Below are positions 1 through 7,894 of a stretch of 42,859 nucleotides of DNA, one piece after another. Each line of letters starts with the position of its first letter. Positions within the stretch are counted from its first letter, which is position 1. This DNA comes from Gammaproteobacteria bacterium. Its GTDB lineage: Bacteria; Pseudomonadota; Gammaproteobacteria; Enterobacterales; GCA-2746155. The position numbers and the translations under genes were made by a program. The notes under the pieces were generated by a model. It was not told the DNA's origin, searched no databases, and saw only the letters and a program-made list of their open reading frames with translations. The stretch is from positions 1-42,859 of the forward strand of contig JAUUZN010000015.1 of assembly GCA_030589945.1 (NCBI GenBank). Direction: 5' to 3'.

Positions 1-67
1 AATACTTGATCTACAGAAGGTAATTGGTTAGTTTGGAGTAATCTTCTCAGCATTAATATCGTCATCT

Positions 68-706
68 ATGTTTAAAATGGAGCGTCATGCGAATAAGCAC
101 CGGTCAACAAATTCCACAAATAGAACTAAATTGAGAACATTAGGCCAACCTCGCTGCCTGGTTTTGTTTAACAAACCATTTAACACCCTTTGCCAATTTA
201 CCGCTGAAGGGAGTAACCCTTGTCTCGCTGACTTTATCGAAATAAAAGATGTTTATCCCGCAGGTCGACTTGATAAAGACTCAGAAGGATTATTACTGTT
301 AACCAATGATGGCCAATTACAGCATCAGATTAGTCATCCGAATCATAAACAATCAAAAACATATTATGTTCAGGTTGATGGGAATATCGATGACGAAGCA
401 TTGTCCAAATTATCAAGTGGCATCAAACTCAAGGATGGATTAACAAAACCTGCCATTGCAAAACATCTCAATATTGAAAAATCTGATATTGAACTATGGC
501 AACGAGACCCACCTATTCGGACTCGTAAAAATATTAGTACTTCATGGATAGAGCTTTCAATTAAAGAGGGTAAAAATCGTCAAGTGCGACGCATGACAGC
601 GGCCGTAGGATATCCGACACTTCGCCTGATCCGTGTGTCCATTGGCCAATGGTCTCTGGAGGGCTTAAAGCCTGGTGAATTTAAGCGAGTGAATTTGCCT
701 GATTGA
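68..706 (+). CDS. rluE: 23S rRNA pseudouridine synthase, RluE-like
   Basis: Predicted RsuA/RluB/E/F-family pseudouridine synthase of 212 aa. RluE modifies one uridine of 23S rRNA (U2457 in E. coli). The catalytic block GRLDKDSEGLLLLTNDG lies near residues 81-97 with its aspartate, and the C-terminal signature EGKNRQVRRM lies near residues 166-175. There is no N-terminal S4 domain; the first 25 residues are a basic extension, which suits RluE better than RluB or RsuA. The ATG at 68 has no clear ribosome site, and an in-frame ATG at 77 is an alternative start. The last 26 bases overlap, tail to tail, the 3' end of the SulP gene. Family call is firm; the exact paralogue (E rather than F) is likely. 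Confidence 0.85.
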   Translation: MFKMERHANKHRSTNSTNRTKLRTLGQPRCLVLFNKPFNTLCQFTAEGSNPCLADFIEIKDVYPAGRLDKDSEGLLLLTNDGQLQHQISHPNHKQSKTYYVQVDGNIDDEALSKLSSGIKLKDGLTKPAIAKHLNIEKSDIELWQRDPPIRTRKNISTSWIELSIKEGKNRQVRRMTAAVGYPTLRLIRVSIGQWSLEGLKPGEFKRVNLPD

Positions 707-2306
707 TGGCTTCGAGTCGGCAGTTCAGCTGTTTCGATTCAGGTACCAAATTTAAAATATCGAGCTTAGAAAAACTATGCCGTGAATGTTCATCAAGCCC
801 GGTGAGAAAGACCTGTCGATGATGGGCTATTTCAGATTGAATGATGTCCTCAATAACCAATGCAGTGGTAAGCCCAACAATTGAAGCATGACTGAAATCA
901 AGTACGAGTGATTGATAATCTGTAAATTCTTCCAACCGATGCTTTATCTCGTGGGCAACTCCAAAACTCATGGGACCATCAAGGTGGAACAGTAATATTT
1001 TACCCTCTGAATTTTGTAAGGCCTGTTGTTCTTCAGCCGTTAACTTGTCAGTATTTTTATGACCATCCGATAGAAATAGACCATCTAACTGTAGGCGGGT
1101 AAGGCGATCAATAGTAACAATATTGATAATAAAGACACCCAAAAGAACTGCAGTCATTAGATCATAAAAGACCGTTAATAGCAGCACACCCATCATTAAA
1201 AACTGTGGCATGGCTGGGAGTCGATGTAGCCGTTTGATAAAGGGCCAATCGATAATGCTAATACCGACACTGATCAAAATTCCAGCTAGAACCGCATAGG
1301 GTATATTTTCTACCAGGCTACCAGCGCCCAGTGCTATCACAAAAAGTAAAAGAGCGTGAATTAGACCTGATAGTTTAGACGTTCCACCGGTATTAATATT
1401 AATTGCCGTTCGCATAGTAGCACCAGCACCAGGCAAGGCTCCAAATAAGCCTGCGATCATGTTACCAATACCCTGCCCGACTAATTCCTTATCGGAGTTA
1501 TGTTTTGTCCCGGTCATATTGTCAGCAACCAAGGAGGTCAATAAGCTATCAACAGCTCCTAATCCTGCGAGCATCAGAGCATACTTTATGGTCTCAGCGA
1601 TTAGACTGAAATCGACATATGGCAATTGAAATGTCGGTAAACCCAAGTCAATTGTGCCAATGATACTGATCTCAGAATTGGGAAACACCAGTATATAAAT
1701 TAAGGTGCCGATGATCAGAGCAGCGAGTGGAGATGGCATTAGTTTTTTTAATTTTGCAGGCCAAAAATAGACGACCGAGAGTGTCGCAAAGGTTAAAATG
1801 ATTGATGTGATGTTCGGTGCTCTGAGCATTTCGGGAACTGACATTAACACCGTTAACACATTTGCCCCTGAAGAATGACCTAACATCGGACCCAGTTGTA
1901 GGATTAAAATAATCACACCAATGCCCGACATAAAACCGGATACCACAGGATAAGGTACAAGGATGATGTATTTACCTATTTTTAGCAGACCAAACAATAT
2001 CTGAAAGAATCCACCAAGAACGACAGCGCTAAAGGCGAGCACTAATCCATGCTCGGGAGATTTTGCAATAAATTCGGTGATGACGACGGCCATAACCACT
2101 GTCATTGGACCCGTTGGCCCTGAGATCTGAGTATTGGTGCCACCAAACAGAGCTGCAAAAAAACCGACAAATATTGCACCGTAAAGACCCGCCGCAGCAC
2201 CAGCACCAGAAGAAACTCCGAACGCCAAAGCCAGAGGTAGAGCCACCACAGCTGCGGTAATTCCACCAAAAATATTACCCTGTATGTTTTCTCTCAAATC
2301 ATGCAT
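681..2306 (-). CDS. SulP family inorganic anion transporter with STAS domain
   Basis: A 541-aa inner-membrane transporter of the SLC26/SulP family, which moves sulfate, bicarbonate or other anions. Residues 1-400 are strongly hydrophobic with the SulP pattern (GGITAAVVALPLALAFGVSSG near the N terminus, QISGPTGPMTVV near 60-72, ending near NIVTIDRLTR). The C-terminal part, about residues 435-535, is a cytoplasmic STAS domain (LLFHLDGPMSFG, LVLDFSHASIVG). Length is normal for bacterial SulP. The substrate cannot be read from sequence; no carbonic anhydrase or sulfate gene lies next to it. It is divergent from queG across 70 bp and overlaps rluE at its 3' end. Confidence 0.88.
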   Translation of the reverse strand: MHDLRENIQGNIFGGITAAVVALPLALAFGVSSGAGAAAGLYGAIFVGFFAALFGGTNTQISGPTGPMTVVMAVVITEFIAKSPEHGLVLAFSAVVLGGFFQILFGLLKIGKYIILVPYPVVSGFMSGIGVIILILQLGPMLGHSSGANVLTVLMSVPEMLRAPNITSIILTFATLSVVYFWPAKLKKLMPSPLAALIIGTLIYILVFPNSEISIIGTIDLGLPTFQLPYVDFSLIAETIKYALMLAGLGAVDSLLTSLVADNMTGTKHNSDKELVGQGIGNMIAGLFGALPGAGATMRTAININTGGTSKLSGLIHALLLFVIALGAGSLVENIPYAVLAGILISVGISIIDWPFIKRLHRLPAMPQFLMMGVLLLTVFYDLMTAVLLGVFIINIVTIDRLTRLQLDGLFLSDGHKNTDKLTAEEQQALQNSEGKILLFHLDGPMSFGVAHEIKHRLEEFTDYQSLVLDFSHASIVGLTTALVIEDIIQSEIAHHRQVFLTGLDEHSRHSFSKLDILNLVPESKQLNCRLEAINQANSLA

Positions 2307-2376
2307 TGTCGAATATTAGTAGATTGTTGCTTATATCTCAACATCAACCTTCTGTTATCAGAATGAACGGTCAACT

Positions 2377-3552
2377 ATGTTAGACTCCACGCCTATGAAT
2401 GAAAGCCCTATAAATTACCAACATTTGGCCCGTGACATATCACTCTGGGCTAAAGATTTGGGATTCTCACAAATAGGGATCTGTGATGTGGATCTCAGTG
2501 CACAAGAGCAACCCTTTCTAAATTGGCTCGAAAAAGGTTTTCATGGTGGCATGCATTACATGGAAAAATATGGGCTGATGCGAACACGACCCGCTGAACT
2601 CGAACAGGGTACCATTCGAGCCATTAGTGTCCGCCTAGATTATCTTCCACAGGGTGCTAAATTCGCAGAAACATTAGCCAATAGTAAACTCGCCTACATT
2701 AGTCGATATGCTCTTGGGCGCGACTACCATAAGTTAATGCGAAAACGCCTGCAGCAACTGGGCGAAAAAATTGCTGAAGAACTAAAAATGTCGACTGTTG
2801 ATTTTAAGTTTCGTGCCTTCGTCGATTCAGCACCCATTCTCGAGCGTCCCCTTGCCGACAAAGCTCAATTAGGATGGACCGGTAAACATACTCTATTACT
2901 CAATAAAGAATCGGGCTCATGGTTTTTCTTAGGTGAGTTGTTGGTTAATATTCCACTACCGACTGATCAGCAAGAACCTCATGAAGAGTCCTGTGGTCGC
3001 TGCGTTGCCTGCATTAACATTTGTCCTACTGGGGCCATTGTTGAACCATATTTGTTGGACGCAAGGCGTTGCATTTCATACTTTACCATTGAATCAGCTG
3101 AGGCCATCCCTCTTGAATTACGTCCACTTATGGGCAATCGTATCTATGGTTGTGACGACTGTCAGTTAGTTTGTCCCTGGAATAAATATGCTCAACTGAC
3201 TAAAGAAACAGACTTCCAACCGCGTCATGGGCTCGACTCAGCGACTTTGGTGGAATTATTAGCCTGGTCTGAAAAAGAGTTTCTTGAAAAACTAGAGGGT
3301 TCTGCAATTCGTCGTATTGGACATCAAAGCTGGCAACGAAATATTGCTGTGGCTTTAGGCAACGCGCCCTATGATGTCAAAATTGTAGAAGCGATTGAAA
3401 ACTGTTTAGACAATGCAAATGCTTTTGTATCTGAGCATCTTACATGGGCTCTTAAACAACAATATCTGCAAAAAGATCAAGCTAATCGAAACAACCCTCT
3501 CACACAACGACTGATCAATGCCATCAATAAGCAACTACCAAGAGATGCTTAG
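2377..3552 (+). CDS. queG: Epoxyqueuosine reductase
   Basis: Cobalamin-dependent iron-sulfur enzyme that reduces epoxyqueuosine to queuosine in the wobble position of GUN-anticodon tRNAs. The protein is 391 aa. The conserved FVDSAP motif with the probable catalytic Asp is at residues 148-153. Two [4Fe-4S] binding sets follow: C206/C209/C212/C216 (CGRCVACINICP) and C259/C262/C266 (GCDDCQLVCPWN), the latter joined by C232 or C216. The C-terminal part is the usual HEAT-like helical region. ATG at 2377 is used; ATG at 2395 is an in-frame alternative. It ends only 7 bp from the convergent oxyR gene, with no visible terminator between them. Confidence 0.95.
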   Translation: MLDSTPMNESPINYQHLARDISLWAKDLGFSQIGICDVDLSAQEQPFLNWLEKGFHGGMHYMEKYGLMRTRPAELEQGTIRAISVRLDYLPQGAKFAETLANSKLAYISRYALGRDYHKLMRKRLQQLGEKIAEELKMSTVDFKFRAFVDSAPILERPLADKAQLGWTGKHTLLLNKESGSWFFLGELLVNIPLPTDQQEPHEESCGRCVACINICPTGAIVEPYLLDARRCISYFTIESAEAIPLELRPLMGNRIYGCDDCQLVCPWNKYAQLTKETDFQPRHGLDSATLVELLAWSEKEFLEKLEGSAIRRIGHQSWQRNIAVALGNAPYDVKIVEAIENCLDNANAFVSEHLTWALKQQYLQKDQANRNNPLTQRLINAINKQLPRDA

Positions 3553-3559
3553 TTTATTA

Positions 3560-4465
3560 CTAGGTTTTATTTAAAGCCAATAAAATAAGCTCACCCAACT
3601 GTTTAAATTCTTCCTGACGAGGTGATTTGTTACGCCACATAAAGCCGATTGAGCGCCAAATATGTGCCTCATCAAACTCTCGAACCACAACGTCAGTACC
3701 TCGGAGTATATGGGCGTCGACGGCCATCTGAGGAAGAATAGTAATGCCCATATCACTGGCCACCATTTGCACGATGGTGTTTAAGCTCGTTGCTTGATAA
3801 GGGATCTGCAAATCACTGGCCTTCATCCGACAAGCATCTAAGGCATGATCTCGAATACAATGTCCGTCTTCTAATAGCATTAAATCTTGATTTAAAATTT
3901 CATCCAGTTTAATTTTTTTATGATTAACAATAGGATTCTCTTTCTGAGCAGCTAGCAGAAATGAATCATAAAACAAATGGTGCGTACCCACACCGTCAGC
4001 TGCAAAAGGCAGAGCTAGAAGTAGTAGATCGAGCTTCCCAGATTTTAATTCATGGACCAACTGTTCACTCAAGGCTTCACGAATAAATATTTTAAACTTT
4101 GGCTGTTTCTTACGAATTGACTTCAACATTTTTGGTAAAATAAAAGGTGCAATCGTTGGAATAACACCCATTCTCAATTCGGTACTAAAAAACTCTTTTG
4201 ATGACGTAGCTAGGTCGACAAGATCATTGGTGGCCGTTAGAATAAGTTGTGCTCGCTGATGGATGTCACGCCCAACGGAAGTCAGACTGATCCCCTTGTT
4301 TTCTCGTTCTATCAAAGTAATTCCAAGATTTTCTTCAAGCTCGGCAATGCCCGAACTTAAGGTTGATTGTGAAACAAAACAGGATTTTGCCGCCTTGCCA
4401 AAATGTTGATGATCAACCACTGAACCAAAATATTTTAGCTGTTTGAGTGTGGGAGTATGGGCCAT
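3560..4465 (-). CDS. oxyR: Hydrogen peroxide-sensing LysR-type regulator OxyR
   Basis: A 301-aa LysR-type regulator. The N-terminal winged helix (about residues 5-64) contains TLKQLKYFGSVVDHQHFGKA. The diagnostic OxyR motif EDGHCIRDHALDAC places C203 and C212 nine residues apart, matching the C199/C208 disulfide pair of E. coli OxyR, so the redox switch is intact. It is transcribed away from the rubrerythrin gene across a 199-bp gap, a classic arrangement for a regulator and its target. By known family behaviour it would activate the divergent genes when oxidised by H2O2; that it controls rubrerythrin here is inference. Confidence 0.95.
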   Translation of the reverse strand: MAHTPTLKQLKYFGSVVDHQHFGKAAKSCFVSQSTLSSGIAELEENLGITLIERENKGISLTSVGRDIHQRAQLILTATNDLVDLATSSKEFFSTELRMGVIPTIAPFILPKMLKSIRKKQPKFKIFIREALSEQLVHELKSGKLDLLLLALPFAADGVGTHHLFYDSFLLAAQKENPIVNHKKIKLDEILNQDLMLLEDGHCIRDHALDACRMKASDLQIPYQATSLNTIVQMVASDMGITILPQMAVDAHILRGTDVVVREFDEAHIWRSIGFMWRNKSPRQEEFKQLGELILLALNKT

Positions 4466-4510
4466 CGATTTTTCCGATTGATAAATTCGTTTTAATTCAT
4501 TGGACTGATA

Positions 4511-4549
4511 ATAGATGAAGCTCTATAGTGAACACAAGTTTTTTTGACA
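4511..4549 (+). promoter_or_regulatory. Candidate OxyR site and -35 box upstream of rubrerythrin
   Basis: In the oxyR-rubrerythrin gap, ATAG (4511-4514) and CTAT (4523-4526) form a dyad like the OxyR half-site pair ATAG-N7-CTAT, but with an 8-base spacer. A TTGACA box follows at 4544-4549, placing the dyad just upstream of the -35 element, where OxyR usually activates. The -10 box is not convincing. The spacer mismatch makes this tentative. Confidence 0.35.
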
Positions 4550-4664
4550 GCACTTTCCTTTACATAAAAAATGTGATCAGAAGAACTCCCGGGAGAAGTT
4601 TTTAACTTCAATTCTTAACTGAATATTACTAACTTAATATTTCTAACTTAAAGGTGTATTAATT

Positions 4665-5084
4665 ATGTCCTTAAAAGATACAAGAACAGAACAGAACTTG
4701 AAGGACGCCTTCGCAGGTGAATCTCAAGCCAATAGACGTTACCTATACTTCGCATCAAAAGCTGATGTTGAGGGTTATAACGATGTTGCAGCCGTATTCC
4801 GTTCAACTGCGGAAGGTGAAACAGGCCACGCTCATGGTCACTTAGAATATCTTGAAGAGACTGGCGATCCTGCTACGGGTTTACCGATAGGACCGACTGC
4901 AGATAACCTTAAAGCATCCATTGAGGGTGAAACTCACGAATATACCGACATGTATCCTGGTATGGCTAAAGCTGCTCGTGAAGAAGGGTTTGATGAAATT
5001 GCTGATTGGTTCGAAACTTTAGCTAAGGCTGAACGTAGCCACGCTAATCGTTTCGTTAAAGCTCTAGAAGGTCTAGACGCTTAA
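4665..5084 (+). CDS. Rubrerythrin, diiron domain only (no rubredoxin domain)
   Basis: A 139-aa ferritin-like diiron protein. All expected ligands are visible: E19, E52-x-x-H55, E89-x-x-E92 and E123-x-x-H126. Rubrerythrins reduce H2O2 to water in the cytoplasm. Classical members (about 190 aa) end in a rubredoxin domain with two CxxC pairs that feeds electrons to the diiron site; this one stops right after the second helical pair and contains no cysteine, so its electrons must come from another protein. The next two genes on the same strand (Fe-S/CCG protein and DUF3501 protein) are candidates. The start ATG has the upstream AAGGTG sequence. Family call is firm; role as peroxidase is inferred from family and from oxyR next door. 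Confidence 0.93.
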   Translation: MSLKDTRTEQNLKDAFAGESQANRRYLYFASKADVEGYNDVAAVFRSTAEGETGHAHGHLEYLEETGDPATGLPIGPTADNLKASIEGETHEYTDMYPGMAKAAREEGFDEIADWFETLAKAERSHANRFVKALEGLDA

Positions 5085-5105
5085 GCTAAGCTACAAGTTA
5101 TGCGT

Positions 5106-5128
5106 ACTCACGGGCGTTGCTCGTGAGT
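5106..5128 (+). other. Intergenic hairpin after rubrerythrin gene
   Basis: A perfect 7-bp stem, ACTCACG (5106-5112) and CGTGAGT (5122-5128), lies 21 bp after the rubrerythrin stop codon. There is no T run after it, so it is more likely an RNA-stabilising or partial-attenuation hairpin within the operon than a full terminator. It could let rubrerythrin be made in excess over the two downstream proteins. Confidence 0.4.
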
Positions 5129-5174
5129 CGTATAAAATAACTTAGATTCAATTAACAACAATAAGGAAAATTCA

Positions 5175-6515
5175 ATGAGCAGCACACCGATCTCTAAAGA
5201 AGGTAGTCTACAAGCCCCTACTCGCCATCCATTGGACTGGCAATCAGAGTCATTTTGGGAAGCTGAGTCCCTCGAAAACGAGTTAGAACGTGTCTATGAT
5301 ATTTGTCATGGCTGCCGTCGCTGTGTAAGCCTGTGTAATTCCTTTCCAACCCTATTTGATTTGGTTGATGAGTCAGAGACCTTTGAAGTCGATGGCATTG
5401 ATAAAAAAGATTTCATTAAAGTCGTTGATGAATGTTACCTCTGCGACATGTGTTACATGGCAAAATGTCCCTATGTACCACCCCATGAATGGAACGTGGA
5501 TTTCCCTCATCTAATGTTGCGAGCCAAGGCCCAGCATTTTAAAAATAATGGCACCAGTTTCCGAAATAAAATGCTTTCAAGTACCGATACTGTTGCAAAA
5601 TTAGCATCGATACCAGTGGTTGATGTCACAGTTAATGCTCTTAATAACAATGGTATTTTCAGAAAGACACTTGAGAAAACACTCGGAGTTCATCATCAGG
5701 CGCCAATACCAAAGTATCATAGTAAGACCCTCAGAAAGAGAGTCAAAAACTTAGGTAAAACCATCACGCCTACACCCGTTGGACGAACCACCGGTAAGGT
5801 TGCTTTATACGTTACCTGCTATGGAAATTATAATACGCCAGACCTTGGCGAAGATTTCTACAAAGTATTCCAACATAATGATATTCAGATCGATTTGGTC
5901 CCTAAAGAAAAATGTTGTGGTATGCCCAAACTTGAATTAGGAGACCTTGAATCTGTACGAGCATCCAAGGAAGCCAATATTCCTGTTCTCGCAAAACTTG
6001 TGGATGAAGGTTACGACCTAATAGCCCCTATTCCATCATGCGTTCTCATGTTTAAACAAGAAATACCCTTGATGTTTCCAGATGATGAGGATGTACAAAA
6101 AGTTAAAAAGGCATTTTTTGATCCCTTTGAATACCTACATTTACGTCATAAGGGTGAAGCCTTTAACACCGATTTTAAAGAAGCGATGGGCGATGTCAGC
6201 TATCAGGTTGCTTGCCATCTGAGGGTTCAAAATATCGGACTAAAAACCCGTGATATTTTAGCAATGATCCCAGACACCACCATTGTCGCTCAAGAGCGTT
6301 GCTCCGGCCATGATGGCACCTATGCGGTTAAGGTTGAATCTCGTGATGCTTCAGTAAAAATTGCACGTCCTGTGGTCAGAAAAGTTGATCAACAGGAACC
6401 CGATCGCTTTATTAGTGATTGCCCAATGGCGGCCACACACATCGCCAATTTATCTGAAAAAGTTGACAAGGCCGAGCATCCCATGAGCCTGTTACGGCAG
6501 GCCTACGGCCTCTAA
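5175..6515 (+). CDS. Double [4Fe-4S], CCG-domain (HdrD/GlpC-like) electron-transfer protein
   Basis: A 446-aa protein with two ferredoxin-type cysteine sets near the N terminus (C44/C47/C50/C54 and C87/C90/C93/C98), followed by two CCG-type cysteine-rich domains. The first (about 208-260) has CYGNYNTPD and a complete KCCGMP at 246-251. The second has ACHLR and ERCSGHDGTY, where the usual CCG is replaced by CSG. This layout is that of HdrD, GlpC and the glycolate oxidase iron-sulfur subunit, which pass electrons between a partner enzyme and a quinone or thiol. No flavoprotein partner is adjacent; the neighbours are rubrerythrin and DUF3501. The rubrerythrin/Fe-S/DUF3501 set is one I recognise as recurrent in proteobacteria. 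Inference: it donates electrons to the rubrerythrin. Confidence 0.85.
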   Translation: MSSTPISKEGSLQAPTRHPLDWQSESFWEAESLENELERVYDICHGCRRCVSLCNSFPTLFDLVDESETFEVDGIDKKDFIKVVDECYLCDMCYMAKCPYVPPHEWNVDFPHLMLRAKAQHFKNNGTSFRNKMLSSTDTVAKLASIPVVDVTVNALNNNGIFRKTLEKTLGVHHQAPIPKYHSKTLRKRVKNLGKTITPTPVGRTTGKVALYVTCYGNYNTPDLGEDFYKVFQHNDIQIDLVPKEKCCGMPKLELGDLESVRASKEANIPVLAKLVDEGYDLIAPIPSCVLMFKQEIPLMFPDDEDVQKVKKAFFDPFEYLHLRHKGEAFNTDFKEAMGDVSYQVACHLRVQNIGLKTRDILAMIPDTTIVAQERCSGHDGTYAVKVESRDASVKIARPVVRKVDQQEPDRFISDCPMAATHIANLSEKVDKAEHPMSLLRQAYGL

Positions 6516-6526
6516 AAGGAACTATA

Positions 6527-7123
6527 ATGACATTAACACGAGAAGACCTCTGGTCGCTTGAACAATATGCTGAAAAACGTCCAGAATTTCGCTCTAGAGT
6601 TCTTGCGCACAAAGAATACCGATTCATAGCGTTGAGTGAAAATGCGCGTCTCATCTTTGAAGACGACATGACAATTCGTTATCAGATCCAAGAAATGTTG
6701 CGCATTGAAAAAGTCTTCGAAGCTGCTGGTATTCAAGACGAACTCGATGCTTATAATCCACTCCTTCCCGATGGTGATAATTGGAAAGCAACCTTCATGA
6801 TTGAATATGATGACGTACCAGAGCGTCGTGAAAAACTTGCCGGTTTAATTGGTGTCGAGCGTCAGGTTTGGATGCAGGTTGCAGGTTTTGATAAAGTTTT
6901 TGCCATTGCCGATGAAGATATGCCAAGAGAGAATGAAGTTAAAACTTCGAGCGTTCACTTCATGCGTTTTCAACTGACCGCCGAAATGGTCAATGCAGCT
7001 CTTAATGGCAATGCTATTCTTGCAGGCTGTGATCACGAAAACTTAACCATTCCCGGCTTTGAACTTAAGTCTCAGACTTATCAATCGTTAATAAATGATT
7101 TGAAACCAGTCACCATTAATTAG
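6527..7123 (+). CDS. DUF3501 family protein
   Basis: A 198-aa soluble protein 11 bp downstream of the Fe-S/CCG gene, with an AGGA ribosome site, so probably cotranscribed. It resembles the DUF3501 family (LTREDLWSLEQYAEKRPEFR at the N terminus; EDDMTIRYQIQEMLRIEKVF near 45-64; SSVHFMRFQL near 142-151). The only cysteine is in AGCDH near residue 166. No catalytic motif, signal peptide or membrane segment is visible. Members of this family often sit beside rubrerythrin and CCG-domain Fe-S genes; the biochemical function is unknown to me. Confidence 0.8.
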   Translation: MTLTREDLWSLEQYAEKRPEFRSRVLAHKEYRFIALSENARLIFEDDMTIRYQIQEMLRIEKVFEAAGIQDELDAYNPLLPDGDNWKATFMIEYDDVPERREKLAGLIGVERQVWMQVAGFDKVFAIADEDMPRENEVKTSSVHFMRFQLTAEMVNAALNGNAILAGCDHENLTIPGFELKSQTYQSLINDLKPVTIN

Positions 7124-7167
7124 TTCTCTGCAAACGACTAAAATGACCGCTTATTGGAGTTTATGGT

Positions 7168-7521
7168 ATGAATGCTAACAGTCCTTCAAATACTCCCAAC
7201 AATGTAGATCGTCGACTTTGTAAACGATTTAGTCTAGAGCGCCCTGTAAAATTAACTTTAGACAGCGGCCTTATTATCAATGCGATGACTGATGATGTGA
7301 GTCTTGGTGGTGTGAAGGTGACTTCACCTGAGGAATTTAAAGATTGTTCTGGTGCAAGTGCGGTACTTCAGCTTTGGTTAGATGATGAGCACTTATCAGC
7401 CGAATTTTCTTGCAAAATTGTACGCTGTGAATCCCAAGTTATTAGCCTAGAGCTCGAGCGAAAAAAAGCCGCAGCATTTGGTATGTTAGTCACCAGAGGG
7501 CTCTTGAAACAAAAATCTTAG
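7168..7521 (+). CDS. PilZ domain protein
   Basis: A 117-aa single-domain PilZ protein, the usual receptor fold for cyclic di-GMP. The RxxxR-type motif is within RRLCKRFSLERPV (residues 11-23), and the second motif is DDVSLGGVKV (about 38-47), matching D/NxSxxG. There is no other domain. It starts 44 bp after the DUF3501 gene and may be a separate unit. Which process it controls (motility, polysaccharide) is not evident. Confidence 0.82.
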   Translation: MNANSPSNTPNNVDRRLCKRFSLERPVKLTLDSGLIINAMTDDVSLGGVKVTSPEEFKDCSGASAVLQLWLDDEHLSAEFSCKIVRCESQVISLELERKKAAAFGMLVTRGLLKQKS

Positions 7522-7589
7522 ATGCCTGTTTATAAACCAATGCATCATCCAATGCATCAGTTAAAACCATTGAATATAGACTGGAGGAA

Positions 7590-7871
7590 ATGATGTGTAT
7601 CAAAATAGGAAATGATGAACTAGATTCTGTGAAAGGATTAATGACCATGTGTCTGAATTCCATCATCTCAGATGTTTTTGATATCGATTTTGAAGATCTA
7701 GAACTTGAAATGTCACTAAGCAAAGATTTTTCAATGACTGCAGAGCAATCCAAAGAAATATCAGCTCAGATCGAAGACTATTTTGATGGTCTCAAAATCG
7801 ACATCGCTGAAAATGATACCCTAGAGCAACTTTTCAATACGGTAGTCGCAGCCGACTTTGAGAATATTTAG
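7590..7871 (+). CDS. Small acidic acyl-carrier-protein-like protein lacking an obvious carrier serine
   Basis: A 93-aa, strongly acidic protein with a good GGAGG ribosome site at 7583-7587 before ATG 7590 (ATG at 7593 also possible). The pattern of hydrophobic residues, with SIISDVFDIDFEDLELEMSL, then ISAQIEDYF and ENDTLEQLFNTVV, follows the helices of an acyl carrier protein. The usual DSL phosphopantetheine site would fall near KDFSMTAEQ (45-53): S48 is close, but the spacing to the following helix is about three residues longer than normal, and strict alignment puts a non-serine there. It may be a non-carrier ACP homologue or an ACP with an unusual insertion. No biosynthetic genes lie nearby. 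Real gene likely; function unclear. Confidence 0.55.
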   Translation: MMCIKIGNDELDSVKGLMTMCLNSIISDVFDIDFEDLELEMSLSKDFSMTAEQSKEISAQIEDYFDGLKIDIAENDTLEQLFNTVVAADFENI

Positions 7872-7894
7872 ACTTCTTTACTATTCCTAGTAAG

